Shown piece by piece: positions 24,031 through 37,100 of a stretch of 64,000 nt of DNA (position 1 is the first letter of the stretch; every line of letters begins with the position of its first letter). A program made the position numbers and the translations under genes. The notes beneath the pieces were generated by a model, which worked only from the letters and a program-made list of their open reading frames with translations, ran no database searches and was not told the origin of the DNA. This DNA is from Struthidea cinerea. Its lineage: Eukaryota; Chordata; Aves; Passeriformes; Corcoracidae. The stretch is from positions 124,001 to 188,000 of the forward strand of contig VZTI01004543.1 in the NCBI GenBank assembly GCA_013397865.1, given 5' to 3'.

Positions 24031-24343
24031 CTGTTCTGTATGTGTGAAGCAAAGAGGATGCCATCCTCATGAGAAAGAAGGTCACGGCCACTGTGAGGTC
24101 CACAGACATGGCCACAAGGAAGGAGAAGGTCAAAACCATCCCCACAGCCACACAAAGGGTGATTACAAGGGAGAGGAGGTCTCTGCCACTCCCATGGCCA
24201 TACACGCAGCCATGAGAAAGCCCCAAGCCCTTCCTACGCAAGTCAATGGCATGGACATTGGTATGAGAGTGCCTACAGAAGGAGCAGCCACCTTCCACAA
24301 GCTCTGTGGGAAGCTATCCTCCTGCACAAAAGGACACATGTAG
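24031..24343 (+). CDS. Candidate histidine-rich exon, PHGR1 position
   Basis: A strong acceptor (pyrimidine run ending TTGCTTCAG at 24030) opens a frame of about 103 codons ending TAG. The first third is very rich in His, Gly, Lys and Glu with HGHC, HRHGHK and HPHSH blocks. No ATG precedes the His-rich part in this exon, so an upstream exon (phase 2) would be needed; I could not find it. Mammals have a small His/Gly/Pro-rich gene, PHGR1, between CCDC9B and DISP2 on the same strand. Similarity is compositional and positional only; it may instead be a chance frame. Confidence 0.3.
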
Positions 24344-24765
24344 CTACCACCCTGCTCAGATCAATGTCATGGTATGGGTAGACAAGGACAGAAGAATCCT
24401 GCAAGGAGGTGGACATGTCTGACCTCCCTGTGTTCTCCATGCTTTCAACTCAGTTGTTTCAAACCTACCATCTATTTCAAAAAATCATTTACTTATTTAA
24501 TGCTGCTAAAAGCCAACACTTCAAAACGCTGCCCTGCAGCTGCCACACAGGGCCAGGAGCGCTTCTGGGAGCATTCCCAGCCCGGGCCAACCAGGAGCAC
24601 AACTGCGGGGATGAGGGACTTGTCACCCAAAGGATGCCCGGTGCCCTGAGCTCCTGTTCCGCACCCACACGCTCAGCCCCATCCCCGATAGCCAGGCTGG
24701 CCCCGGGGCTCACAGTTCCCCCCGCAGCGCTCCCGGTGCTGGCGGCTGCGCCCCCGCGCCGGGCC

Positions 24766-24947
24766 NNNNNNNNNNNNNNNNNNNNNNNNNNNNNNNNNNN
24801 NNNNNNNNNNNNNNNNNNNNNNNNNNNNNNNNNNNNNNNNNNNNNNNNNNNNNNNNNNNNNNNNNNNNNNNNNNNNNNNNNNNNNNNNNNNNNNNNNNNN
24901 NNNNNNNNNNNNNNNNNNNNNNNNNNNNNNNNNNNNNNNNNNNNNNN
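24766..24947. other. Assembly gap (182 N) in the DISP2 CpG island
   Basis: Run of N flanked on both sides by very GC-rich sequence, 92 bp upstream of the DISP2 start codon. It probably hides the core promoter and 5' UTR. Confidence 0.99.
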
Positions 24948-25038
24948 AGAGCCGGGACGCGCCGGGGCGCTACCGTCGCCGCCGCCACTTCGGAGCGTTC
25001 AGCACCGCGGGCACGGACAGCGCCCGCCGTCGCCGGCC

Positions 25039-25118
25039 ATGGAGGCCGCGCCCTCCCCGGCACCCCGGGAGCCGCGGCCCGAGGGGACGCGCCGCGGTCG
25101 CGACCCCGCCTCGCCCAG
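25039..25118 (+). CDS. DISP2: DISP2 exon 1
   Basis: 26 codons plus two bases, Pro/Ala/Arg-rich (starts MEAAPSPAPREP). Donor GTAGGA. The phase-2 join to the acceptor at 32295 gives an Arg and keeps the long exon 2 frame open, which supports this start. An alternative first exon hidden in the N gap cannot be excluded. Confidence 0.75.
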
Positions 25119-28100
25119 GTAGGAGCTGTGGGGTCGGGACAGGGTCGCGCAGCCGGTGCCCCGGCGGGTGGGAACTGCCGTCCTGCCGCCACCCGCGGCT
25201 CTGTGTGTGGAAGCGGTCGGTGTCACCGGGTTTCCTGGCCCCCCAGTCCCGCCGAGGTGTGTCCCGTCGTCCTACCGGGGGTGCAGACAGAATCCCTCGC
25301 TGCCTGCCCAGCTGCCCACCCGCGATTTGGGCTCTGGCGATGTGCGCTGCCCAACTGAGGCCCTGGTTGCTCCTGCCCCGGGGCCAGGAACACCATGCAG
25401 AGCCAATTTTGCCAGGGGGCTTCCCGGTTTGGTCTCCCGAGCAGGTTTCTGTCCTGCAACATGGTGTGCTCTCCGTTCTGCAGCAACGGGAGAGCTATTG
25501 TTGATAAGCTCAGTGTGTTTCAGACAGAGCCTTATTGCACTCAGCTGTGGGCAAACATGGGTTTCACTCCAAATATCTCCATAAACCGCCGCATCCCTCA
25601 TCATGTCCCCCTGTGCCATATGCTTTCTTACCTGGTGTCTTAAGCCAGGTTGGCAGCCACAATCATCAACATTTTCTGGAAACATCAACAGCCCACAAGC
25701 ATGGGCAAGGAGCCATCACATATTCACGAGCACACTGGCATTTGTTAGACCAGGGCAACAGACCTGAGCTCTTCAGATTCTGTTTGACCAGAGCACACCC
25801 CGAGGTCAGCAGCACACAAATCCCTTTTGAAAGCATAAGGGTTTCATTTCTGTCTGGTACAGGATATTCACGCTGAGAGAGCCCCACCTGCCCGGGGGCA
25901 CTGACAGGGCACTCGCTGCTCATCAGACAGCTCTGATGTCCTCGGCCAGAGGCTGCCGTGCCTGTGGGTCTCAGTGTTCAGTGACTCTTACACAGTCCAG
26001 CCCTAGTTTAGACCTTGCACATTCAATGGGGTCCAAGCTGTCACTGAAGCCATTTTCTTTGCTTGTCTGAGTACTCCTTCGCCATTCAGACAGGTCTTGA
26101 AATGAACACTGCAGCCTGTGAGAGGTAAGTTACAGAGAGTTAAGCCACCTGACACAGGTGTATTTCAAACTTCACCCATGCTGCTCACTCAGTTTTAGCT
26201 CTGTTGTCCGCACCCTCTGCCCTAGCCAAGGCTCTTCATCATCAATGCTTACCTCATCAGCAGAAAAACACAGATGTTAGAAAACACCACCTTCCTCCTG
26301 GCCTCTTCCAGTCTGGGACACCAAGGTGGGGATTTTCTTTTCCTTTCCCTTTTCATTTCACTCCTTTTTTTGTTCAAAACGAGGCTTAGCAAACATGATT
26401 TTCCCAATGCAGACGGAGCTGTTCTGGCACTGAAGGCTGGGTGGGAGCCTTGAGCCCTCCATGTCTGGCTCTATCCCAGCACACACACCTGTACCCACGG
26501 CAGCAGCAGCAGCTGCCTGGGGTAAAGGTAAGGCTGTTCTCACAAGTCAATGAAAAGGATTATAAAACAAAACTTTTCCTGGCAGACTATGTGGGAAGCA
26601 GAGTTTTGCAGTCTTATTAATTTTTCATGATGATTTAACATACTCAGGAGTCTCACTAACAAAAAGACTGTAGGTCTTCTCAAGGGTATGCACGATCTTG
26701 CTGCTAGACTGAAAAAGCAAAACAAAAGAACTCCACAGAAATTGTTCATTGCACAAAGATTTGCCGCAGCCAGAGGAGGAGATGGATTGCTCAGGAGTGC
26801 CTGTCTCTCCCTGTCAGGGAGACAGAGAGCTAGATAACGAGGTGACAGTGAAATGCAATGAACCCTCCCCTAATCCCAGGGAAAGGGCACTCTTATCTCC
26901 TTAGAAAATACAAGGAAAAAAGCTCTTTTTCTCAAGAGCTCCACTGCAGTTTTGCTGGTGGTATGTTCAAAGAGAAATGTAAATTCCATTATAAAAGCAC
27001 ATTCTTAAAAAGTCATTTACAGCTCTCCAGGAAAAAGCTATTAGTCTAGATGGAAGCTGACCTATAGCACATGGATTTAATCCAGAAAGAATTCATATTT
27101 CTTTTTCATTTGGGAACACTTGTACAGCTACAAAACTTTGCTAGAGGAAGAAAAAAAAGGGGAAAGAAAATAAAACTATCTTCTTTTTTTTTTAATGAAT
27201 GAAATTTTGTGGCACTTAATGTCTAATTGAGCAAAGGTTCTTGATGAAAAAGGGCTCCGGTTGTAGGCAAGGTACAGACTTCTGCCATTTTTCTCCTTGT
27301 TTTTACTCCTCCTTAAGATTCCTCTGTCAACAGAAGAAGTTGTAGTTTGAGTCAGGCATCAGACAGCTCCATTCACTCAGTAGGTGTTTCCCATCTTTCA
27401 TATGCAAAGTGCTTCTTTCTTGATCCTCTCTTTAGTATGCAAAGGGGGAGATGATCTATTAAAAAAAAAAAAAGCAGTGCTTATAGAAATGGGCTTGGGG
27501 ACAAGGGTGGAATTAGGCAGACCGAGAAAGGAGCCATTCCTGCAACAGGCTGAATATTTTTGGCCCATTTCCCTCTCAGAACCACATGTGCTCTCCTGCT
27601 TCGTGGCTTGGGGGGGGACAGCAAGACCAGGGAGTGCGAAAAACTGTAGTGGCTTAGGAAAAGGAAGGGGACCATATGCTACTATTTCCCTGCCTGCAAA
27701 GCTTCATCCATCCCAGCTCAGCTCTGTGTGCTGTAGAATGAAACCATCCCAAGGGGAATGTGCTGGGAGCAGGCAGCCAACACGGCATGTTTCCGGTAAA
27801 CTTTGCTGGGGCCAAGTGAGCAGGTAAATCCTAAAGCCAGGTCCTGCAGCCATCTTCTGTGGGGCAAAAGGATGCTGGTCTCTGGAAGAGGGAGATACTC
27901 TGTGCCAGGGGGGTGGACTCATAGCATACAGCCGTTGGCTCCTGCCGCAGACCCTGTATTCCACCACTGCTCCGCATCCCTGCAGACCTGGAATGGCAGA
28001 AAGCTGTCTCCTTAGAAATCCTGACCCTCTCTTTCCTGTTTCCTTGTGGGAAGAAGCTGCAGTCCTTTTGCTGGTTCCCCCACACAAGGTAGGTGCCGTG

Positions 28101-31100
28101 GTACTCATCAGTATGAGTACCCTGTTTGTGCCCTGGTACTCATCTCAGAGAAGCACTGCTGCACTCGGAGTGACTTGGGCAGGTCCATAAATTGGATTAT
28201 TGTTCTGTGTAGACATCTCAGGGCAAGAAACAGGGAAGCAAACAGCAAGAGCAACACAGCTCACTGCTGTGGGTAACAGGAGCAGTTAACCCTAGTCCAT
28301 TCCTTCCCTTACACCCCTTCTTTTCTCCTTTCCCAGCATCTCTCTGGTTGCATCCAGCTGAGCCTGGAGAAGCAAATGGAGGCTGCCAGCTGCCTCTGTA
28401 GGCTTTTCTGCAGCTGAGACATCATTTCTGCCCACTTAATCCCAAATAAATCAAATATCTGACACAGCCCAGAGTGGGAATGAATGTTAAAAATAAGTTT
28501 TTCTCAGTGTCAGCAAGGCAAGCAGAGTCCAGTGTGGTGCTCTGCCCTCTTCTCATGCCTGACAGCAGACATCAGAAATCCCCAGAAACATTTTTCTAGC
28601 ATAGTTCAGGGTCCTGAGGGCCCAGAAAAGTGACATGGTTTCAGGCAAAGAAGGACCAGCCTACATGTCTGGTACAGACCTCAGCAGACCAAAGGTTAAG
28701 GTCACCAGCACTACAGCTAATTGGGAGAGCAGCAAGTGGAGACTTGAACTCTGCTGAGCTGCCAGCAGTGATTATCCGAACTGATCATTATTTGCAAGCT
28801 CCAGGTTTCCCTGGAGATTGTGGATAACCAAGGTCACATCGTCATGGAGTTGGAGACAGATGAGCATAAGGGAACTCATATCCGGAGGGTGATTGACAGA
28901 GCTGTAATTGTTTAGTCTGAAAAGGAGATAATGAAGAGAAGTCACGAGTGAATGATCCAAACTTGCCAAAGTTATTCCAGAATCTGAAGTCACTGAGCAG
29001 GCCAGGGATTGAGTTAGGAGACGACACGCGGAGGAAGAGCAGAACTTGACAGCATTTCACAGCAAAGATGGTAAACAAGGAGAGTGTGATTTCATGTGAA
29101 ATATTAGACTCAATGCTACCAACGTATGTGCAGAAAACCCGGAGGCAATCTGCAATATCCAAGAGTTTGGCATCTGCTTTCCCCTCTAGGAGGTTTTGTA
29201 GCCGACGGGTTTGTGGAGGAAGAATTTTTCTTTGCATGGTCTCCTGCCTCTCCCTGACCATGTTCAAAGTGTATTTTTTAAAAGCCCTTTTGTTCTGTCC
29301 ACATATTCACCCTCAGATGAGGCAGACAGGATAATTAAGTCATGAAAAGCTTCTAGTCCCAGATTACTGTGCAGATCCAGCAGTTTAAAGGGATGAGAAT
29401 TTTGCTTTTACTTTGAAAAAAAAGATCAGAAATATAGTACAGGTGTAGGAACACCAAAACACAAGATGTCAATGCAGCAGTGTCTTTATAAATTATTATG
29501 CACTGTAGGAGAGCATCACCTATTTAAAGTGTGCAAAAATTAGGGAAAACAGGATCAAGGTCGAGGAAAAAGAGTAACTTAGATGCAACAAAAAGGGAGT
29601 GAGAAAAGGTCTACACCTTGTCAAAGCATAACACTACCATGACCTCAGCTCTCTGATGAAAATTCCCTGCAGTACAAAGCTACAAACTGCAAACAAGTCA
29701 CTGGACACATGGGAAGAGCGAGATGATTTACACGTCAGGCTTGAGAGCGTGACTTGAGGGACCCTCCAGGTCAGCTGTCCCAAACAACCTCCGCCCCTGC
29801 AGCTCACCAGCACTGTAGGGGATGTGGTGGTTTAGCATCTTCCCCTAAGGTTGCCTCTATAATTAGTAGAGAAGTGCAACAACTAATTAAAAATGTAATT
29901 TTATTTGTTGACTGCCACAGACCCTAATCTTGCCTTGGTCTGTCTGCAGGGCTCCTGCCCTGTGCTGCGCCTGAATCCCTCCCCGTGCAGGGACAACTCT
30001 GATGAGGCTGTAAGAACTCCAGACAAGAGGTCAGATTGCATCTCCTGAACAGCTTTGCTGGCACTGCATTTGTAATCTCATATATGACAAGTGTGGAGTC
30101 TCCTGTTGTGAATTACCTTTACACAGAGCTCTAACACAAATCACACGCTTGAAAGGCCAGGTAATCCTGTCACTAATCCACCTGGGACAGGACAGCAAGG
30201 CCTTCAAGCCTATTGTTGGTGTTATTTGACAAGTTCTGTGGCTGACTGGGATATCATTGTCACAGTTCAGGAGCTTCTGCTTTGCCAGCTGCTCTCCCTC
30301 ATGCTGCATTGAACCAGCTCAAGTCTTACCAGTACCTTGCCTTGCAGCTCAGAGGCAAATGAGTACTGGAACTGCTGAGGACAACTTTATCTCAACCTTA
30401 TCTCACTGAGGTGTGCACACACCTGTCTACTGTTTTCTGGCACCTGCTTCAGCACAAACACTGACTTCTTCCCAGCTACTTTGCATTTGCACATCAATGA
30501 TGGCTTCTGAAGTCAGGACCCAGGAATGTGCTATCCGTGTCTGTAACTGCTGCAGCTTTCTTTAGGCTTAGAAACTAAACGTAGCATTGGATGGTGCTTA
30601 ATCAGTCAAGATTTCTCTGTTACTGGTCCTTGGACTGGTACAGTGTGCAAGTTGAAGTTGAGTGTGATGCCTGTGCCATGAGTGTCCACATCAGCACTGG
30701 TGTAACTGCTACCACAAACATTACACTGCTGTAATGATTTTAATGAAATAAGCCCATTTTGTACAATCATGAAATACAGTTTATCAGTGTTGGTAAACTC
30801 AACTGATGTTGGAAAGTACACAGCACAGACTGCCAAGGCCAATATGTCCTGCTTTCTGGAAAAAATAGCAATTTTCAAGCAATACTGAGCTAATAGTATT
30901 CTCCAGATTCTTTTGTCTTTGATAATCTCATGCCAGTTAACTTTGGGTGCAATTCCAGAGATGTGTAATCACTAAAATTCTTCCTTTTTCTATGGCTGTG
31001 AGAAAAATAAATGAGAGGGACTCTACAAAATTTAAAAAAACATCCCTTCCCCAACTTTTTGCCTTCATTTTTTCCCACATCACACCAGGTGCCTCAGGCT

Positions 31101-34100
31101 AAAGTTGATCTCACTGCAGTCTTCCTCCAACACTCATAATTCTTTGAGACACTTCGTGATTCTGGCTGGCCTGAACTCTTCGTCCTGTTTAATCCTGGAC
31201 GCCAGGCACTGCAGCAAGACACATAATTCAGCTGTAAGAGACTGTGGCACGTGCTCTGAACAAGGACCAGAAACTGCTGGTGTTTGCATCTCTTGGGACA
31301 GCAATTCCTAAAGCATTTTGGGGTCAGAAGGACCTCAGTCTATTGTGTGTGAAGGGGTTTTCGGTGTCACACAGACTAAGCAGTCCTTCAAAGTATTATT
31401 CAAACTTTCTCCAAGCTAGCAAAACCTCTCAGGCTCCATAAATCAAGAACTATAGGAATGAAATAATGTTTTTAATTCCTTGGAGAAAAGAAAGTGTATT
31501 CTGCAGACACCTCATTACTTGGGAACTGGAGTCTGCAAATGTTTTGTCTCAGTAAATTCAGCAGCCAGAGGACAGTAAAGTTTCAAAGCATCTATAGAGA
31601 TCCCAGTCCATCCCCTTCCTAAGAGGAAAGACCAATAAAATCTGTTGCTGTCATCCTTGGGAGATGTGTGTCTAAAAAGTTTCTGAAGAGCCCAGTGGAG
31701 CATGCAGGACATGGGAGCCATTAGGGAATGTGCCAGGCTGGAGGCTGAAGACCCTGTTACACATCAGAGCCCTCAGGTTCACTGCTCAGCTGTCAGTGCC
31801 AGGGATGACTCACTCTCCTGCTGACCCAACATGGAGCAGTGCCAGTCCTTCTGCAGAGCAATCACACTAATTAATCCTCCCAAGGAGTGCAGATAATTGA
31901 GTGCCTTCTTGACATGCAGATTCCTTTGGTTTCTGTTTGCCCAGGCCTCTGTAATCTCTCTGGGTCCTGAGTTAGGACCCCCCTCCACAGTGAAATATCT
32001 TGGAGAAATTTTGGGCTATTACCCAATTTTTCAAATTTTTGGAGCAACACACACAAAGGATGGATTACAGGATCCCCCATCACTTGGGATCCCTGAGTGA
32101 GTCATGGATGTCTTTATAAAAAGCATAACCCAGTTCAGCCCTTAGGCTGACTACTGGTACAGGACATAGTGGGTGAGGTTTGACATTTGTGTTATGTGGG
32201 AGGTCTGTGAGCATCTCCAGTTCTCAGGATGCGACTCCTCAGCGCAGCCTTTCAACTTCTCCCCTGTTTTACCTTTCCCTTCATTTCTCTCATAGGGAAA
32301 AACAAAATGCAGGACCTTGCCAGACCTGCCTTGCCATGCCAGAGATTGGGAACGCTGAGCTCAGCTACAGTGGCACTTCCTGGGAAAAAATCTGCCCAGT
32401 CCATCACTGCCCCATTCCTGCATCCCCCGGGCTGGGGGAAGACAACCTGCCCTCCTCCAGCCACACACTTGGACCAGTCTCCACCCAGTCCAATGGCCAG
32501 GTGCCATCAAGCTCCCAGGACTCACAGCAGCACCACCCATATTACCCCTGCAACCAGGAGGAGTCCCAAGGCAGCTACGGCCTGCCCTCACTCCCTGGGC
32601 ATGGCGAGAGGCCCGTGCTGTGTTCCCACCTTTCCAGTGGTGATCTTGTGCCAGCTTCCCACCATGAGGCCTCAGAAGTGCCCTGGAAGCAGTGGTCCCC
32701 CGGGCAGCGGCGGCCGGTGCAACATCATGTTGTCTCAGTCAGGTAAGAGGCACGTGAAGGGCATCTCAAAAGAGCATCTTCCAGACTTGATGGGGGGAAG
32801 TGGGAGGGATGAGCAGGGTCTGAGCTGGGATGCATGAAACATGGGTTTGCTCTCCAGCTCAGGGCAGCAGCTGCCCCAAAATGCACAGAGGGATCCAGTT
32901 TGCTCTCTACCTCTGTGTGGGCGTACAGAGAGCTGCCATTCCCCTTCTCAAGGGACTGGCTGGCTAAAGCCAAGGTCACTCAGCCACTCCTAGGTCACGC
33001 AGCTCTGAATATGCCCATCTTCCTTTACCTTTGTATTTTCTCCCTTTGCAGTCCAAGCCACCCACCTGCCAGTCCTTTATCTTGGCAGAGATCTCAGTGA
33101 TGGGAGCAGAGTTCATTCTTTTCCTGCCCCCACAGAAGCTGCTGCCAGTGCTGGAAGGGAGTGGCAGCAGAGGGTAAGCGCTGGCTACAGCTGAGCAGTG
33201 AGAGATACAAAAGGGGGGAACATTATCGGGCTTTCCAGGTTGGGCAGTAACCAGGGTATGAATTCTTCGTTGTCCATGACAGAATCCATTTGTGTGCAGA
33301 GTGCCTGGGTAACAACAGCCTGAGCTACAATCTCTGCTCCTTCCAGCCAGCACCACCCTTCCTCCTGAGTGTGCCTTTTAGAGTCCACTCGTTGCACAAG
33401 AGATCATGATCCCTTCACTGCTGCAGCCGTAGCGACTGAATCCTAATAAAAGATGGCACAGGATTCCTTCCTTGCCCATGTACAGCATTGCAGTGTTAGG
33501 CACAAAAGCCCTTTACAGTCTCATTTTCCAGCCATTTACAGAGGATTTAATTTGCTTGTGTTTGCAGTGTAGAGGAACTGCAGTCAAAGGAGCCTGGATC
33601 CTTTTCCTGAATCCTTTTCCTGGATCCTTTTTCACTCATATGCTATCAACAGAATTGCCAACCACATCCTCTGTAACAGGTTATTCAAGTAGGAAGCACA
33701 GCTGGATTGCAAATCCCTAGCAGTGTGCAGCACCAGCAGTCAGAAAAGTGATAACATAATAATGCCAGAATGAGGTTTTTAATCCAAGCAAATCTGCTTG
33801 AGGAGCTATTGTGAGGGAATTAGCACAGGATGGGCAGTGCACTGCCGGAGAGAGACCTTGCTTTGATAATCTGGGGAGGCTTTTGCTCTGCTCCTCTCTG
33901 TCCTGAATCTACAGAGCATTAGCGTGACGAGCAAAACACAGAATCATTTATTACATGAGCCACCGAGAGTGACTCTGCCATGTGGAACTCTCTTCCATTG
34001 TTTTTCCATTTCTCCCACGCGTAACAAGGCTAGGAAGGATGAGCTGCCTCAAGGTCACCAGTTGGCTGCTGCATGGAGGGGGGGCCATCTGCCCAACAGA

Positions 34101-37100
34101 TATTGGAGTGCAGCAGGACCTTCTCCCAGTTTAAGCAGCAGTGTAGGAGGGTGAGAGGAGGAGGGAGCACTGGTTGAGCGGAGCTTGGCACAGCTGCAGA
34201 AGGAGGTGGGAGCAGTTCTCTGGAAGTTGGTCCAAGCCAAGGCTGTGCCAGACTGGGGCATGTTTCAAGAGGACGTTTCAGTGCAGAGAGAGCAGAACAA
34301 AAGGTCCTGCAGATATGTGACCCACCAAGATGCAGCTTTTCTTTCAGGATGCCAGTGGAAGGCTTGTCCTCAGGGATTCATTAACAAACTTTGGATCCCC
34401 TGGGGAAGGCTTCTTTATTTCCCCCCCTCAGAGCCCTTCAAGTAGAGTGACAAATGCTCCTCTGTGAAGAAAATCCTGGTAAAATATTTTTAGCAGCTCC
34501 ACTGGCATTCTGCTCCTATAGCCTGAAAAGACACTGTCTTTGGAGGGGCCCAGGAAACCAATGAGTCACCTTTTTGGGAAAATCCTTGCTAAGCTAAACG
34601 GGAAGTAAAACTATCTACAGTTGTTGCTAGCCCAACTCATGAGATTTAATAAAGAGGTTTGCTTTTATCAAGAAACACTTTAAGAAGTGCAGGAAAAGCA
34701 CTTAAAACAGACAGATTTTAATGGATGAGATATGCAATGGGATTTCTATAGGACTGCATTGCTAATGTCCAGTACTCTCTGTGGGGTTTTCTGAGAGGGA
34801 CAAAATGAGGCGTGACTACATGGCTTCCCATCCTGTTTGATTAAAATGGGAGAGGAAAAGGCTCTGTTATTCATTAAACTAATTCACACAGTGCCAGAAC
34901 GGTGTCAGCACTGGCTCACCTTGGTGCTTATAGCCCTGCAAGGGTTAACCTGCTCAGGGATCAGCCCAGCACTGGGCTTCCCAGGAAAATAATAAATGAA
35001 CACGTCTTTTTTCCTTTCTGTCTGCAGACATGACAAAGCTTTCAGGATGCCAAAAAGGTATGTTTAACAGCAAAAGCTTCCTGTCCTTGTACCCTGTGAT
35101 CAGTGCTCTCCTGTCCTGCTATTAGGAGAAGCAGAGTGTTACTGCTGGTGACGTCCCAGCAGGCCCGGCTCCAGAGGCGAGGTCAGCACTCCTGGGGCTT
35201 TCCACTCTTTGGAAAAATCTCCATTTACTTGTGAGATCAATTTAACCTGCATTAATGAATAGCAACACTGTCTCGGTAGCTGTTCTTCGGCAGGTGGCTG
35301 GCTCTAACCCATACAGTAGCCTTATATATATAAAATAATTCTCTCTCTCTCTGTGTGTGTGTATATATATATATATGTAAGATAATCCAGCTTGTCCTGT
35401 CAGAGGAGCAATAATGAAAAGAGCCTATCCATGAAAGAAACTCATCTTTTCAAAAGACAGAAAATTTTAAATACATTTATCAAAATTAAAATAATTCGAT
35501 TGCTTTCTACTTCTGTTTAAAGTTGACTTTTGTAAACTATTGCTTCTGGATGATTTGGGTAAGCACATTCCATCATCAGAAACTGCAGATTTTTTTTGTT
35601 CTTTTTTTTCTGGTAATTGGAGATGGAAATACCCAAAACAGAAATTAGGTACTCTAATGAGTAAAGAGCAGTTTTGTTCATTTTCATAGTAAAGACTTTG
35701 ACTATGAAAACAAACTCGATAAGGCAGTTGTAAATTGAAAAAAAAAAAATTAAAAAAAATCAAAAGTCATGTGAAAAGGTGTTTGAAGTGCTTGTGATGG
35801 TTTCTAATGATGAAATAGCTGCAGTGGAGTCCCAGGCAAAAGGGGCAAAAGAGCAGGCAGGCAGAAACATTCCATCTCAAATAAAGTTCATAAATATTTC
35901 ACTTCCCTTCACAAATACTTGTCAACTATTTTTGAACAAAGAATTTCTTATTTTTCAGAAATACATCAGAACACAAAAGAACTACCTAGAACCTTCCAAA
36001 CCAGAGCAGGAACCCATTCTGCTATCTTATATCTCAGCTGATGTTTCTGGAGAAAACAAAACTCTTGACACAATAAAACCTGCACTGGTAAAAAATGTGG
36101 GAGAGTAACTTTCATAGATCATCCTATATGGGAGACAGTTTCTTCCAAAGGAAAAACAGAACTTGGATAGAAAATTTTACACCAGCTCTTTAAGAACAAA
36201 AGTAACTGGCAAATAACACTTCGGCCAGAGTAAGCTGCTTCCCTGGAAGGATTTTGATGGTATAGAAATGTCATCAAAATTTTGTGAAATGTCATGAAAA
36301 TTATATGTATTCTAGTGAATACATACAAATTTAGAGCAGTATCTAAATACATGAATTTAGACCACTGACAGTGAGCTTGCTTGTGTCAGTTACCCTTCAG
36401 GGACTCTGCAGAATAACCTGAAGATTTCTTAGGGTCCACAGTCTGGAAATCTGCAGCCCAAACTGTTGCAGCCACCAGCTGACATTGCTCAATGCAAGGG
36501 AAATGAAGAGGCTCTTTCTAAATGCAATCTTTGAATTTAAATGTTTAAAGCTTCATTTTGCCCAAGGACACAAGAGTCTGTTTTTTATTATTTCTGATTG
36601 AAAAAGCTGGAAAATGCAGGGAGGCAAAATGTAATTACCCGAGTTAATTAGAGCTGCCTGCAAACATCCAGTTAGAGGTGTAATATGTTCATTAATAGCT
36701 GCACTAGAGCCTCCAAGCTTCACAATAAATAAGTGCTCAAACCAGAGACCCTGATTTTTTCCTTCCTGTTACTCACACCTCATTGGCTCAACAGCAGGTT
36801 TTGTGCTCAGAGCAGAAGCCTCTTACCAGCTGCATTTTTCTCCTCCTGTTGACTGCAGTTACTCCCAGCTGATCGCAGAGTGGCCGCTGGCCATGCTGGT
36901 GCTGTGCTCCGTGGCAGCAGTGATCTGCACCGTGGCTGGGCTGCTGGTTGGGAATCTGCCTGACTTTTCAGAACCCCTAATGGTAAGTCCCTACAGCTGA
37001 TATATCAATAGGAACGTAAATCCACGCCCAACCAGTGATATCATCCCTCCAAGATAAGCAGAATGTACCAGTCCTGCACAGCTGCCCCTGACACACAGGG

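Larger units (their letters stand above)
24640..25330 (+). promoter_or_regulatory. CpG-island promoter of DISP2
   Basis: GC-rich and CpG-dense on both sides of the gap, covering DISP2 exon 1. No TATA box is visible in the sequenced part. The start codon at 25039 sits in a good Kozak context (GGCCATGG). Confidence 0.7.
32743..36858. other. DISP2 introns 2 and 3 (with 30-bp exon 3 between)
   Basis: Exon 3 is only 30 bp (35028-35057) but fits phase 2 on both sides and encodes HDKAFRMPK, matching the family. The introns hold a 14-bp tandem repeat (33594-33632), a mixed dinucleotide repeat (35322-35378), poly-A near 35738-35760 and a homeodomain-site-rich segment (36628-36705). Confidence 0.7.

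Noticed and set aside
24409..25122. Long plus-strand frame across the DISP2 promoter gap
   Set aside because: It is open only because the N run contains no stops.
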